DNA from: Marinobacterium sediminicola
Lineage (GTDB): Bacteria > Pseudomonadota > Gammaproteobacteria > Pseudomonadales > Balneatricaceae
Length of the DNA: 64,000 bases
Direction: 5' to 3'
Assembly: GCF_022343685.1 (NCBI RefSeq)
Contig: NZ_CP092123.1
Location: 930,001-994,000, forward strand
The position numbers and the translations under genes were made by a program. Shown in pieces: positions 25,441 through 34,025 of this stretch. Under the pieces are notes generated by a model. That model was not told the DNA's origin. It did no database searches and worked only from the letters and a program-made list of their open reading frames with translations. The number at the start of each line of letters is the position of its first letter. Positions within the stretch are counted from its first letter, which is position 1.

Positions 25441-27276
25441 ATGAGTGCAGATGTTTTTGCGCAGCTACCGAACACTCGTATAGCAGTCGAAAGTCGAGCT
25501 GACGGTGTCTTCATTGTCAGATCAGAGACGGAGCTGGGAACCTATGATCGTTGTGTCGGTGACTGGCTGGAAAGGTGGGCAGAAGAACGCCCGGGGCAGG
25601 TGTTTATTGCCGAGCGTCACGGCAGCACCTGGGATGAAGTCAGCTATGCCGAGTTTCGCACCCGTGTAAGGGCCGTGGCTCAGGGGCTGATTGATCTGGG
25701 GCTGGAAAGTGATGGTCAGCGGCCACTGGTCATTCTATCCGGTAACTCGGTTGATCATGCATTGATCAAGATGGCTGCCATGTATATCGGTGTACCGGTT
25801 ACACCTGTGTCAGTGGCCTATTCTCTGATGTCACGCTCCCATGATCGCTTGCAGGCGATTATCGCCAAACTCAACCCCTGCGCCGTGTTTGCGGATGATG
25901 CCGAGCTGTTCCGGGCATCCTTTGATGCGTGCAAGGGCGTCGACCTGTTCATCGCTTCACGCAATATCGAGCAGGGCAGCGGGGTTCACTGTCTCAAGGC
26001 CATGCTGGAAACCGAGGCATCTGAAGAGGTGGATCGCCGTTTTGCGGCCATTGGGCCTGATACTCACGCCAAATACATGCTGACGTCAGGCTCGACCGGG
26101 ACGCCAAAGGTCGTGGTCAATACGCAGCGCATGATGTGCTCCAACCAGCAGATGATTGCACAGTACTGGCCCTTTGTTGAAACGAAAGCGCCACGAGTGC
26201 TTGATTGGCTGCCCTGGAGTCACACCTTTGGCACCAACCACAATTTCAACCTGGTGTTGCGCAATGGTGGTTCGCTCTATATCGACAGTGGCAAGCCGCT
26301 GCCGGGTCTGATCGGCGAAACCATCCGCAATCTCCGTCATGTAAAGCCGAACCTGTTTTTCAATGTGCCCAAGGGCTATGAGGTCCTGTTGGAGCAGATG
26401 CGGGATGATCAGGCGCTATGCCAGTCCTTCTTCTCCAACCTGGACATGCTGTTTTATGCCGGAGCAGCCCTGTCCAGGCCTGTGTGGGATGAGCTCAAGC
26501 AGCTCTGTGAAGCCACGGGCAATGATGTGTTCTTTACCACCGAATGGGGCGCGACCGAAACGGCACCTGCCATCACCAACGTACATTGGCGGCTGGATCA
26601 GCCTGGCAACATCGGCGTGCCTTTCCCGGGGGTGGAGATCAAGTTCGTGCCTAACGGTTCCAAGCTGGAGATGCGCATCAAGGGACCGATAGTCTTCAAC
26701 GAATACCTCCATGACCCCGAGAAGTCAGCAGAGGCGTTTGATGAGGAAGGCTTTTATCGGATTGGGGATGCCGGCCTGTTGCAGGACCCTGATAACGCCT
26801 CAGCGGGTATCCGTTTCGATGGCCGAGTGTCCGAGGATTTCAAACTGAGCACGGGCACCTGGGTATGTGTTGCCAGTATTCGTGCTCAGGTACACAAGTT
26901 CTTCGGTGACCTGGTAACCGATGTGGTGGTGACCGGGCATGATCGTGACTATCTAGGCTTGCTCGTCATTCCGGGTCCCCGTATGCGCAAGCTGGCCGAG
27001 GACAAGGGCGGAACGATGACTGGTTCTGAATTGATGCAGGAGCCGCATGTCCGTGAAGAGCTGAATACGGCGATGACGCTGATGGCCCAGGTGGCCAAAG
27101 GATCGGCACAAAAGGTTTGCCGCTTGGTGGTGCTGGATACTCCCGCTGAAATCGAGAAGGGAGAAGTGACTGACAAGGGCAACCTGAACCAGAGAAAGAT
27201 GCTGGAAACGCGTGGCGTGGATGTCGAGCGCCTCTACGCGGAAAAACCGGATCAACTGGTTCTGAGCATTATCTGA
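25441..27276 (+). CDS. Feruloyl-CoA synthase-like AMP-forming acyl-CoA ligase
   Basis: The 611-residue ANL-superfamily ligase has its ATP loop TSGSTGTPK at 215-223, the TEWGATETAP motif and a C-terminal domain beginning near FDGRVSEDFKLSTGTW. This last segment (variant of DR-x-KD) is typical of the feruloyl-CoA synthase group (FerA/Fcs) rather than benzoate-CoA ligases. It would activate an aromatic or released carboxylic acid with CoA. Its presence inside a ring-hydroxylation operon is unusual; it may handle a side chain or the acid released by the C-C hydrolase. Confidence 0.88.
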   Translation: MSADVFAQLPNTRIAVESRADGVFIVRSETELGTYDRCVGDWLERWAEERPGQVFIAERHGSTWDEVSYAEFRTRVRAVAQGLIDLGLESDGQRPLVILSGNSVDHALIKMAAMYIGVPVTPVSVAYSLMSRSHDRLQAIIAKLNPCAVFADDAELFRASFDACKGVDLFIASRNIEQGSGVHCLKAMLETEASEEVDRRFAAIGPDTHAKYMLTSGSTGTPKVVVNTQRMMCSNQQMIAQYWPFVETKAPRVLDWLPWSHTFGTNHNFNLVLRNGGSLYIDSGKPLPGLIGETIRNLRHVKPNLFFNVPKGYEVLLEQMRDDQALCQSFFSNLDMLFYAGAALSRPVWDELKQLCEATGNDVFFTTEWGATETAPAITNVHWRLDQPGNIGVPFPGVEIKFVPNGSKLEMRIKGPIVFNEYLHDPEKSAEAFDEEGFYRIGDAGLLQDPDNASAGIRFDGRVSEDFKLSTGTWVCVASIRAQVHKFFGDLVTDVVVTGHDRDYLGLLVIPGPRMRKLAEDKGGTMTGSELMQEPHVREELNTAMTLMAQVAKGSAQKVCRLVVLDTPAEIEKGEVTDKGNLNQRKMLETRGVDVERLYAEKPDQLVLSII

Positions 27277-27291
27277 TTGGGTGTTAAATCA

Positions 27292-28203
27292 ATGAGCAAG
27301 AAACTGAAAGCGGCCATTATCGGCCCGGGTAACATCGGCACCGACCTGCTGATGAAAATGCAGCGCTCCGAGTGGATCGAGCCGGTCTGGATGGTCGGGA
27401 TCGACCCGACCTCCGAAGGCCTCAAGCGCGCCGAAGAGATGGGCATCAAGACCTGCGCCACCGGTGTGGACGGTCTGCTGCCGCACGTGATTGAAGACGA
27501 TATCCGCGTCGCCTTCGACGCCACGTCTGCCTATGTCCATGCCGAGAACAGCCGCAAGCTGAACGAGCTGGGCGTGATCATGGTCGACCTGACCCCGGCC
27601 GCCATCGGTCCCTACTGCGTCCCGCCGGTGAATCTGGAAGCGCACGCCAAGAACCTGGAGATGAACGTCAACATGGTCACCTGCGGTGGCCAGGCGACCA
27701 TCCCGATGGTCGCGGCAGTCAGCCGCGTACAGCCGGTCGAGTACGGCGAAATCATCGCCACCGTCTCCTCCCGTTCTGTCGGTCCGGGCACGCGCCAGAA
27801 CATCGACGAGTTCACCCGTACCACGGCCGGTGCCGTGGAGAAGGTTGGGGGTGCCAAGAAAGGCAAGGCGATCATCATCATCAACCCGGCCGAGCCGCCG
27901 CTGATCATGCGTGACACCATCCACTGCCTGACCGAAGGCGAGCCGGATCAGGCCGCCATCACCGAATCCGTGCACGCCATGGTGAAAGAGGTGCAGAAGT
28001 ACGTACCGGGCTACCGCCTGGTCAATGGTCCGATCTTCGACGGCAACCGCGTCTCCTGCTTCATGGAAGTGGAAGGTCTGGGCGACTTCCTGCCGAAGTA
28101 CGCCGGCAACCTGGACATCATGACCGCGGCCGGTCTGCGCACCGCCGAGATGTTCGCCGAAGAGGTGTCCAACGGCACCATTACCTTGCCTGAGCGTGGC
28201 TAA
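27292..28203 (+). CDS. Acetaldehyde dehydrogenase (acylating), MhpF/DmpF/BphJ family
   Basis: The 303-residue enzyme oxidises acetaldehyde to acetyl-CoA with NAD+ and CoA. The N-terminal [15 protein letters not shown] binds NAD; catalytic Cys lies in [13 protein letters not shown]. The C-terminal part holds the dimer and aldolase-contact region. It forms a channelling complex with the aldolase encoded 14 bp downstream. I chose ATG 27292 over an in-frame TTG at 27277. Codon use in this gene and the next is visibly richer in G/C third positions than the surrounding genes. Confidence 0.95.
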   Translation: MSKKLKAAIIGPGNIGTDLLMKMQRSEWIEPVWMVGIDPTSEGLKRAEEMGIKTCATGVDGLLPHVIEDDIRVAFDATSAYVHAENSRKLNELGVIMVDLTPAAIGPYCVPPVNLEAHAKNLEMNVNMVTCGGQATIPMVAAVSRVQPVEYGEIIATVSSRSVGPGTRQNIDEFTRTTAGAVEKVGGAKKGKAIIIINPAEPPLIMRDTIHCLTEGEPDQAAITESVHAMVKEVQKYVPGYRLVNGPIFDGNRVSCFMEVEGLGDFLPKYAGNLDIMTAAGLRTAEMFAEEVSNGTITLPERG

Positions 28204-28217
28204 CGGAGGAAAGCAAT

Positions 28218-29246
28218 ATGAATCTGAACGGTAAGAAAGTCACGCTGCACGACATGTCTCTGCGTGACGGCATGCACGCCAAGCGTCACCAGATCAGTCT
28301 CGACGAGATGGTCAACATCGCCACCGGCCTGGATGAAGCGGGCATGCCGCTGATCGAAGTCACCCACGGCGATGGCCTCGGCGGCACGTCGGTCAACTAC
28401 GGTTTTCCGGCGCATAGCGACGAAGAGTATCTGGGTGCGGTCATTCCCAAGATGAAAAATGCCAAGGTTTCCGCCCTGCTGTTGCCGGGCATCGGTACCG
28501 TCGATCATCTGAAAATGGCGAAAGATCTGGGCGTGTCCACCATCCGTGTGGCGACCCACTGCACCGAAGCGGACGTGTCCGAACAGCACATCGGCATGGC
28601 CGCCAAAATGGAAATGGACACCGTGGGCTTCCTGATGATGGCCCACATGGTCAGCCCGGAGAAGATCCTCGAGCAGGCCAGGCTGATGGTCAGCTACGGT
28701 GCCAACTGCATCTACGCCACCGACTCCGCCGGTTACATGCTGCCGGATGAAGTGACCGCCAAGATCGGCCTGCTGCGCGCTGAACTGCCGAGCAATGTCG
28801 AGATCGGCTTCCACGGTCACCACAACATGGGCATGGCGATCGCCAACTCGCTGGCGGCGATCGAAGCGGGCGCGTCTCGTGTCGATGGCTCCGTCGCCGG
28901 TCTGGGGGCCGGTGCCGGCAACACGCCGCTGGAAGTGTTCTGCGCCGTGCTGGATCGCATGGGCGTCGAGACCGGTATTGATCTGTACAAGATCATGGAC
29001 GTGGCCGAAGACCGGGTGTTCCCGATCATGGATCAGCCGATCCGCGTAGACCGCGATGCGCTGACCCTGGGCTACGCCGGCGTCTACTCCTCCTTCCTGC
29101 TGTTTGCCCAGCGCGCGGAGAAGAAGTATGGCATTCAGGCCCGTGACATTCTGGTAGAGCTTGGTCGCCGCGGTACCGTCGGTGGTCAGGAAGACATGAT
29201 TGAAGACCTGGCACTGACCATGGCGAAAGAGAAGGGGCTGATCTGA
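28218..29246 (+). CDS. 4-Hydroxy-2-oxovalerate aldolase (MhpE/DmpG/BphI family)
   Basis: The 342-residue class II aldolase splits 4-hydroxy-2-oxovalerate into pyruvate and acetaldehyde. The (DmpG-like) barrel starts [18 protein letters not shown], with the metal-binding Asp in LRDG and the HGHHN metal histidines in [18 protein letters not shown]. It pairs with the preceding dehydrogenase so that acetaldehyde is passed directly. AGGAAAG precedes the start. The stop shares one base with the reductase start. Confidence 0.96.
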   Translation: MNLNGKKVTLHDMSLRDGMHAKRHQISLDEMVNIATGLDEAGMPLIEVTHGDGLGGTSVNYGFPAHSDEEYLGAVIPKMKNAKVSALLLPGIGTVDHLKMAKDLGVSTIRVATHCTEADVSEQHIGMAAKMEMDTVGFLMMAHMVSPEKILEQARLMVSYGANCIYATDSAGYMLPDEVTAKIGLLRAELPSNVEIGFHGHHNMGMAIANSLAAIEAGASRVDGSVAGLGAGAGNTPLEVFCAVLDRMGVETGIDLYKIMDVAEDRVFPIMDQPIRVDRDALTLGYAGVYSSFLLFAQRAEKKYGIQARDILVELGRRGTVGGQEDMIEDLALTMAKEKGLI

Positions 29247-30235
29247 TGGGCCACGTCGTGACGGTAAATCCGGTTGGAAAAACGTATGAAGTTCAAGCAG
29301 ATACCAGCATTCTTGATGCCGGTCTCAAGGCTGGCGTTGTGCTCAAGCATGGCTGTCGAGATGGCCAGTGCGGTGACTGTCGGACCGAGCTGAAGTCAGG
29401 CCAGGTGGAATATCCTGAGGGATTGGTACTGAGTGAGACTGATATTGCGGGTACAACCGTACTGACCTGTCAGGCGAAGGCGCTCAGCGATGTGGTCCTG
29501 CACTCGCCGGAAGTCACCAGCTTTGAAGGCGTAACGGTACAGAAAGTCGCTGCCCGAGTAATGGGCAAGGAGCAGTTGGCTGATGATGTCGTCAAGCTGA
29601 CCTGCAAGCTGGCGCCGGGGGCGGTGTTCAACTATGTCCCGGGCCAGTACGTGGATTTGACCATCAAAAATGTCGTAACACGGAGTTACTCCATGGCGAC
29701 TGCTGAGGCTGTTGACGGCAGCATCGAACTGCATATCCGTCTGGTGCCGGGCGGTCAAGCGACACCGATGATCTTTGAGGACGTCCAACTCAAGAATGTG
29801 GTGACGATAGAAGGACCCTTCGGCACCTTCTATCTGCGCGACAGTGACGCACCTGCGATCTTCCTGGCCAGTGGTACCGGCTTTGCACCGATCAAGGCGC
29901 TGATGGAGCAGCTGATCGCGACTGGTAAAGGACGCAGGGTGCACCTGTACTGGGGCGGGCGTCGTGCTCAGGACCTGTACATGGATGAACTCTGCCGCCA
30001 GTGGCAGTCCGATCTGGACTGGTTTGAGTACACACCTGTACTTTCAGATGATCTGTCCGATTGGGAGGGGCGTACCGGTTTTGTCCATGCGGCGGTCATG
30101 GAGGACTACAGCGACCTGTCCGGATACCAGGTGTATGCCTGTGGCGCCCCGGTTGTGATTGACTCAGCTCGCCGTGATTTTGTGGCTGAATGCGATCTGG
30201 ATCAGAGCAACTTCTTTGCAGATGCCTTTGTTTGA
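29246..30235 (+). CDS. FeS-flavin electron transfer reductase of the dioxygenase system
   Basis: This 329-residue reductase has an N-terminal plant-type [2Fe-2S] domain (GCRDGQCGDC plus a fourth Cys in VLTCQAK), then an FAD domain (RSYSMATAE, the RxYS motif) and an NAD(P) domain (FLASGTGFAPIKALMEQL). It would pass electrons from NAD(P)H to the Rieske ferredoxin or directly to the oxygenase. This layout is like BenC or CDP-6-deoxyglucoseen reductase, and differs from the FAD-only reductase (HcaD/BphG) usually found with a separate ferredoxin. Confidence 0.93.
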   Translation: MGHVVTVNPVGKTYEVQADTSILDAGLKAGVVLKHGCRDGQCGDCRTELKSGQVEYPEGLVLSETDIAGTTVLTCQAKALSDVVLHSPEVTSFEGVTVQKVAARVMGKEQLADDVVKLTCKLAPGAVFNYVPGQYVDLTIKNVVTRSYSMATAEAVDGSIELHIRLVPGGQATPMIFEDVQLKNVVTIEGPFGTFYLRDSDAPAIFLASGTGFAPIKALMEQLIATGKGRRVHLYWGGRRAQDLYMDELCRQWQSDLDWFEYTPVLSDDLSDWEGRTGFVHAAVMEDYSDLSGYQVYACGAPVVIDSARRDFVAECDLDQSNFFADAFV

Positions 30236-30248
30236 TCGACCGGATGCC

Positions 30249-30303
30249 GGAGCAGCCCTGCTGCTCCGCATGTTTCAATCTTGCTGAGCCCCTTCGGGCT
30301 TTC
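30249..30303 (+). terminator. Tandem hairpins after the catabolic operon
   Basis: GGAGCAGC/GCTGCTCC with a CCT loop (30249-30267) is followed by AGCCC/GGGCT with a CTTC loop (30287-30300) and TTTCC. The second, with its short T run, could end the operon; neither is a strong terminator. Confidence 0.5.
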
Positions 30304-30341
30304 CTGATCCGACTTAAGTACTAGCACCGCAATGTTGCAAA

Positions 30342-30383
30342 AACATACAGGTGTGTTGAAAATACAGTACTGTACTGTATGTA
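30342..30383 (+). promoter_or_regulatory. TRAP operon promoter with a 19-bp perfect palindrome
   Basis: A perfect palindrome, arms ATACAGTAC and GTACTGTAT around a central T, covers 30362-30380. AACATACAG (30342-30350) lies just upstream and is the reverse complement of the CTGTATGTT sites at the catabolic promoter. A possible promoter TTGAAA (30356-30361), 16-bp spacer, TATGTA (30378-30383) has the palindrome as its spacer, as for a repressor site. Confidence 0.65.
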
Positions 30384-30413
30384 AGAATCATAATAACAAT
30401 TGGAGCCATAACA

Positions 30414-31451
30414 ATGTCGATGAAGACTACTAAAGTGTTCAAAGCCGGACTCGTCCTGACCGGTGCTCTCATTACATCTACCGCCAGCTGGGCCGCTGAT
30501 GTAACGCTCAGATACAACCAGTGGTTCCCGTCTCAGCACTGGTCACAGAAGGATGGCCTTTACCAGTACTTTGACGAGATCGAAAAGGTCACCGAAGGAC
30601 GTGTCAAGGTGATGCCTTCGGCCAAACCTCTGGCTCCGCCGACCCGCAACTATCAGGCTGTGGTGAACGGTATTGCCGACATTGCCTGGGGGCCTCATGG
30701 TTATGCGCCCGGTGCCTTCCCGCTGACCGAAATGGTTGAGCTGCCCTTTACCAACGAAAATGCCGGCATCAGCTCCGCTGCCTACTGGCGCCTGTTTGAA
30801 AAATACTTCAAACCGGCCGGTATGCATCAGGACGTTGTGACTCTGGCCGTCCATGTAACCTCTGGTGGCAACATCCACATGAAAGAGGATGCCATCACCA
30901 GCCCGGGCGATTTCAGCGGCAAGAAAATTCGTGTTCAGACCAGCGTCGTAGGGGATGCCCTCAAGACACTGGGCGCGGTCCCGATTGCAGGTTCTCTGTC
31001 CGAACTGCGTGAGTTTCTGTCCCGCGGCATCATTGACGGCACCACCTTGTCAGATGAGCTGCTGACCGGCTTCAAGGTCGACAATTACGTTGAAAAAATC
31101 ACTCAGATTCCGGGCGGCATTTTCACCAACAGCACCTTTGTCATCATGAACAAGGACAAGTGGAATCAGATCAGTGAAGCTGACCGCGAGGCGATTATGT
31201 CGATCTCGGGTGAGAAATTGGCCGTTCGCATGGGTAGCCTCTGGCATGAAAACGATGTCATGGCACGCGAGCAGCTGAAGTCTCGCCTCGGCGAGAATTA
31301 CATTCTGGCCGATGGTGAACTCAATGAGGCGATTGATCAGGCGTTTGAGCCTATCCGTGTCGCCTGGCTGGCCAAAGCCGAGCTGGAAGGGGTCAACGGT
31401 CAGGAGGCGATTGACTTCTACCGTCAAGAGATCGACAAGATCGCTCAATAA
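30414..31451 (+). CDS. TRAP transporter substrate-binding protein (DctP family)
   Basis: The 345-residue periplasmic binding protein has a Sec signal (cleavage near SWAADV), then the DctP fold with YNQWFPSQHW, a conserved Arg in GKKIRVQTSVVGDALKTLGA that usually grips the ligand carboxylate, and FTNSTFVIMNKDKW. It would capture the aromatic acid or related substrate of the neighbouring pathway. Start 30414 has GGAG upstream. It is the first gene of a dctPQM operon under the 30.36-kb palindrome. Confidence 0.92.
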   Translation: MSMKTTKVFKAGLVLTGALITSTASWAADVTLRYNQWFPSQHWSQKDGLYQYFDEIEKVTEGRVKVMPSAKPLAPPTRNYQAVVNGIADIAWGPHGYAPGAFPLTEMVELPFTNENAGISSAAYWRLFEKYFKPAGMHQDVVTLAVHVTSGGNIHMKEDAITSPGDFSGKKIRVQTSVVGDALKTLGAVPIAGSLSELREFLSRGIIDGTTLSDELLTGFKVDNYVEKITQIPGGIFTNSTFVIMNKDKWNQISEADREAIMSISGEKLAVRMGSLWHENDVMAREQLKSRLGENYILADGELNEAIDQAFEPIRVAWLAKAELEGVNGQEAIDFYRQEIDKIAQ

Positions 31452-31504
31452 AGGTTTGCTGTCGCGCTCCGGGTCGGGGCGCGACACTTCCCACCGAGGT
31501 TGTT

Positions 31505-31981
31505 ATGCGGATTTCACTGCTCAACTTGATGGAATACCTCTGTGCCAAAATCTCCATTCTGGCACTGATCGTCATGTCCGGAATTACATTCATGGATGTA
31601 TTCGGGCGGGTTGTTTTCAACAGTCCCATCGGGTTCTCGTACGAGGTCGTTGGGATCTGTCTGGGCATCTGTTTTTACTCCGGACTTTATCATGTGCATA
31701 AAAAGCGCAAACACGTCCGAATTGATTTATTGGAAAAACTATTTAAAGGCAAAGCGGGTGAAGTTATTGCCTGGTTTGGCTATTTAATTGAACTCGGTTT
31801 CTTTTCCACGCTTGTATATATGGTTTACAAGCAAATGGAAGAGTCAAAACAGTTTGGGGATATTTTCATGTTCCTAGGACTGGAAAAGTGGATTGTGATT
31901 GCGGCCATGTCGGTATTCGCAATCATCGCGCTGGTGAGCCTTGTGGTGGCCTATCCGGACAGAGAACAAGGAGAGGCTTGA
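31505..31981 (+). CDS. TRAP transporter small membrane subunit (DctQ family)
   Basis: The 158-residue protein has four predicted membrane helices (about 12-35, 48-66, 85-108, 120-150) and the conserved short motif GRVVFNSPIGFSYE between the first two. In TRAP systems this subunit joins the large DctM channel and helps dock the binding protein. It lies between dctP and dctM genes with short gaps. The middle of the gene is somewhat more AT-rich than its neighbours. Confidence 0.9.
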   Translation: MRISLLNLMEYLCAKISILALIVMSGITFMDVFGRVVFNSPIGFSYEVVGICLGICFYSGLYHVHKKRKHVRIDLLEKLFKGKAGEVIAWFGYLIELGFFSTLVYMVYKQMEESKQFGDIFMFLGLEKWIVIAAMSVFAIIALVSLVVAYPDREQGEA

Positions 31982-31990
31982 GGATTACCC

Positions 31991-33277
31991 ATGGAAATGC
32001 TGATTGCTTTCACAGTACTGTTGATACTGCTGTTTCTTCGTGTCCCCATCGCCATCGCGACCGGCCTGGTAGGGATTATTGGTTTGTCACACTACCAGGG
32101 CTGGAGTGCGGCCCTGAGTCAGTTGGGGATGATCGCGACGGAAACCGTACTCTCCTATGAGTTTGCCGTCATTCCCCTGTTCATTTTGATGGGCAATATC
32201 ATCAGCCGCTCCGGTCTGGCAGAGGAGTTGTACAACGCGACTCATGCGCTGGTGGGTCATCACAAGGGGGGGCTGGCGATCACAACGATTGGCGCCTCGG
32301 GAGGCTTCAGTACCTTCTGTGGTTCCAGCTTTGCAACGGCGGCAACCATGACGCGTATCGCCTATCCGTCGATGAAAAAGTTTGGCTACAGCGATGGTCT
32401 GGCAACCGGCTCAATCGCGGCAGGCGGAACCTTGGGTATTCTTATTCCACCCTCTATTGCGCTGGTTTTTTACGGCATTATTACGGAAACGGATATCGGT
32501 AAACTGTTTGTCGCCGGTGTCATTCCGGGCATCATCGGCGTGCTTTTCTACATTGCTGCCGTACTCTTTACCGTTCATGTCCTTAAGGACAAGTGCACTG
32601 ACAGCGATGAGGCGAGTTTTAAGGACAAGCTATTGGCTATCCGTCAGCTGTGGGCATTTTCACTGTTGATCGTCGTTGTGCTGGGCGGGATTTATTTCGG
32701 CTTCTTCTCTCCGACTGAGGCGGCTGGAGTTGGCTCCGTTGGCGCCATTCTGATCACCCTGATTCGTGGCAAGCTGTGCATGGAAAAAATGCAGGAAGCG
32801 CTGGAGGACTCGGCAGCCACCACGGTGTCACTGGTGGCCATCCTGATCGGCTCCCTGGTCTTCGCCAACCTGGTCAACGTATCCAATCTGCCATTCACCA
32901 TCGTGGAATGGATAGAAGGGCTGAACCTGGGCCTGATTGGAGTGCTGATGGTGATCATCCTGATCTACTTTGTGTTGGGTGCGGTGCTGGAATCGATCTC
33001 CATGCTTCTGTTGACAGTACCGGTGTTCTATCCGGTGGTGCAGGGAATGGGTATGGATCTGATCTGGTTTGGGATTATCGTGGTTATTGCCACTGAAATC
33101 AGCCTGATCACGCCTCCAGTTGGACTCAACGTGTTTGTCTTGAAGTCAGTGGTGCCCGAGGTTGACCTTAAGGTCATCTTCAAAGGGGTCTTTCCCTTCC
33201 TGATAGCGGATATTTTCCGCCTCATGCTGATTATTGCGTTCCCTGCGTTGTCTTTGGTTCTCGTTGACATGATGTAA
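31991..33277 (+). CDS. TRAP transporter large permease subunit (DctM family)
   Basis: The 428-residue permease has about 11-12 membrane helices and the family motifs: RVPIAIATGLVG, GNIISRSGLAEELYN, AAGGTLGILIPPSIALVFYG and ITPPVGLNVFVLKSV. It carries the substrate across the inner membrane using a sodium gradient. It completes the dctPQM operon and is followed by a strong terminator. In a typical catabolic island this transporter brings in the carboxylated substrate. Confidence 0.94.
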   Translation: MEMLIAFTVLLILLFLRVPIAIATGLVGIIGLSHYQGWSAALSQLGMIATETVLSYEFAVIPLFILMGNIISRSGLAEELYNATHALVGHHKGGLAITTIGASGGFSTFCGSSFATAATMTRIAYPSMKKFGYSDGLATGSIAAGGTLGILIPPSIALVFYGIITETDIGKLFVAGVIPGIIGVLFYIAAVLFTVHVLKDKCTDSDEASFKDKLLAIRQLWAFSLLIVVVLGGIYFGFFSPTEAAGVGSVGAILITLIRGKLCMEKMQEALEDSAATTVSLVAILIGSLVFANLVNVSNLPFTIVEWIEGLNLGLIGVLMVIILIYFVLGAVLESISMLLLTVPVFYPVVQGMGMDLIWFGIIVVIATEISLITPPVGLNVFVLKSVVPEVDLKVIFKGVFPFLIADIFRLMLIIAFPALSLVLVDMM

Positions 33278-33292
33278 GAGGGGTCTTGAACC

Positions 33293-33331
33293 ACGGCTAC
33301 CATTCAGTGCCCTGATGGTAGCCGTTTTTTT
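33293..33331 (+). terminator. Rho-independent terminator of the TRAP operon
   Basis: ACGGCTACCA pairs perfectly with TGGTAGCCGT and the inner TCAG/CTGA extends the stem around a TGCC loop; seven T follow. The stop codon of the convergent tetR gene (33330-33332) falls inside the T tract. Confidence 0.92.
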
Positions 33332-33926
33332 ATGCCTGTCCTCTGAACTTGCACTCCGAAAGAGGGCAGTTGTCAGCAAGAAAGTTGGCGATACGCTGTG
33401 CGCGCTCTCGGCGAACGTCCTCTGAGGCTTCTGGCTCAACCAGCGATGAGGCGATCAGGAAGGAATACATCAGATGCGCCAGATCCTTGGCCTGCTGGGG
33501 AGAGTGCCCCATATCCTTGAACAAATCCTCAATGAAACTGATACGGTAGCTGTCGACTTCATCGACGGTGGCTCGCGCAATCTCGTCACGACGAGCCCAT
33601 GCGCGCAGCGAAATCTCGATGGACGCGGCTTTCTGGGCCTTGTCACCTTTCAACGGCAAAGCAATCAGCTCCAGCAGCTGTTCCTTGCTGTCGGAAGATC
33701 TCATCTTGAGACTTTCAATCACCGCTTCCGTGGCCTTAAGGCGCCAGCTGTCGAGAACCGCCTGTAACAGCTCTTTGCGGCTGTCAAAATGGTAATAGAA
33801 GCTGCCGCGAGTTATTTTCAATTTCTTGGCCAGGTTATCAACGCGGACCATATCAATACCACTGGTGGCCAGAACTTGAGTGGCCGCATTAACCCAGTCG
33901 GCACGTGATAGGCGTTTGTTAGCCAT
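33330..33926 (-). CDS. TetR/AcrR family transcriptional regulator, probable island regulator
   Basis: The 198-residue regulator has an N-terminal helix-turn-helix (about residues 8-55: WVNAATQVLATSGIDMVRV, LAKKLKITRGSFYYHF) and a C-terminal ligand domain. Start ATG 33926 is preferred to an in-frame TTG at 33935. A large palindrome lies 20 bp upstream, implying autoregulation. Its position convergent with the TRAP operon and the recurrence of related sites at the catabolic promoters suggest it controls the whole island, most likely as a ligand-released repressor. Confidence 0.9.
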   Translation of the reverse strand: MANKRLSRADWVNAATQVLATSGIDMVRVDNLAKKLKITRGSFYYHFDSRKELLQAVLDSWRLKATEAVIESLKMRSSDSKEQLLELIALPLKGDKAQKAASIEISLRAWARRDEIARATVDEVDSYRISFIEDLFKDMGHSPQQAKDLAHLMYSFLIASSLVEPEASEDVRRERAQRIANFLADNCPLSECKFRGQA

Positions 33927-33945
33927 AATTGACAATATCGCTCCA

Positions 33946-33970
33946 TATATTGATCGGTGCGACCAGTATA
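33946..33970 (-). promoter_or_regulatory. 25-bp imperfect palindrome at the tetR promoter
   Basis: Symmetric positions read TATA-n-TG-n-TCG on the left and CGA-n-CA-n-TATA on the right, 9 of 12 paired positions matching. Size and position 20 bp ahead of the start codon are those of a TetR autoregulatory operator. The flank also holds ATACAG (33968-33973), the core of the half-site seen at the two catabolic promoters. Confidence 0.6.
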
Positions 33971-34025
33971 CAGCTAAACAATATGCAAGTTGACTCAGTT
34001 TGTCCGAGTTTATGGGGTGACAGGC

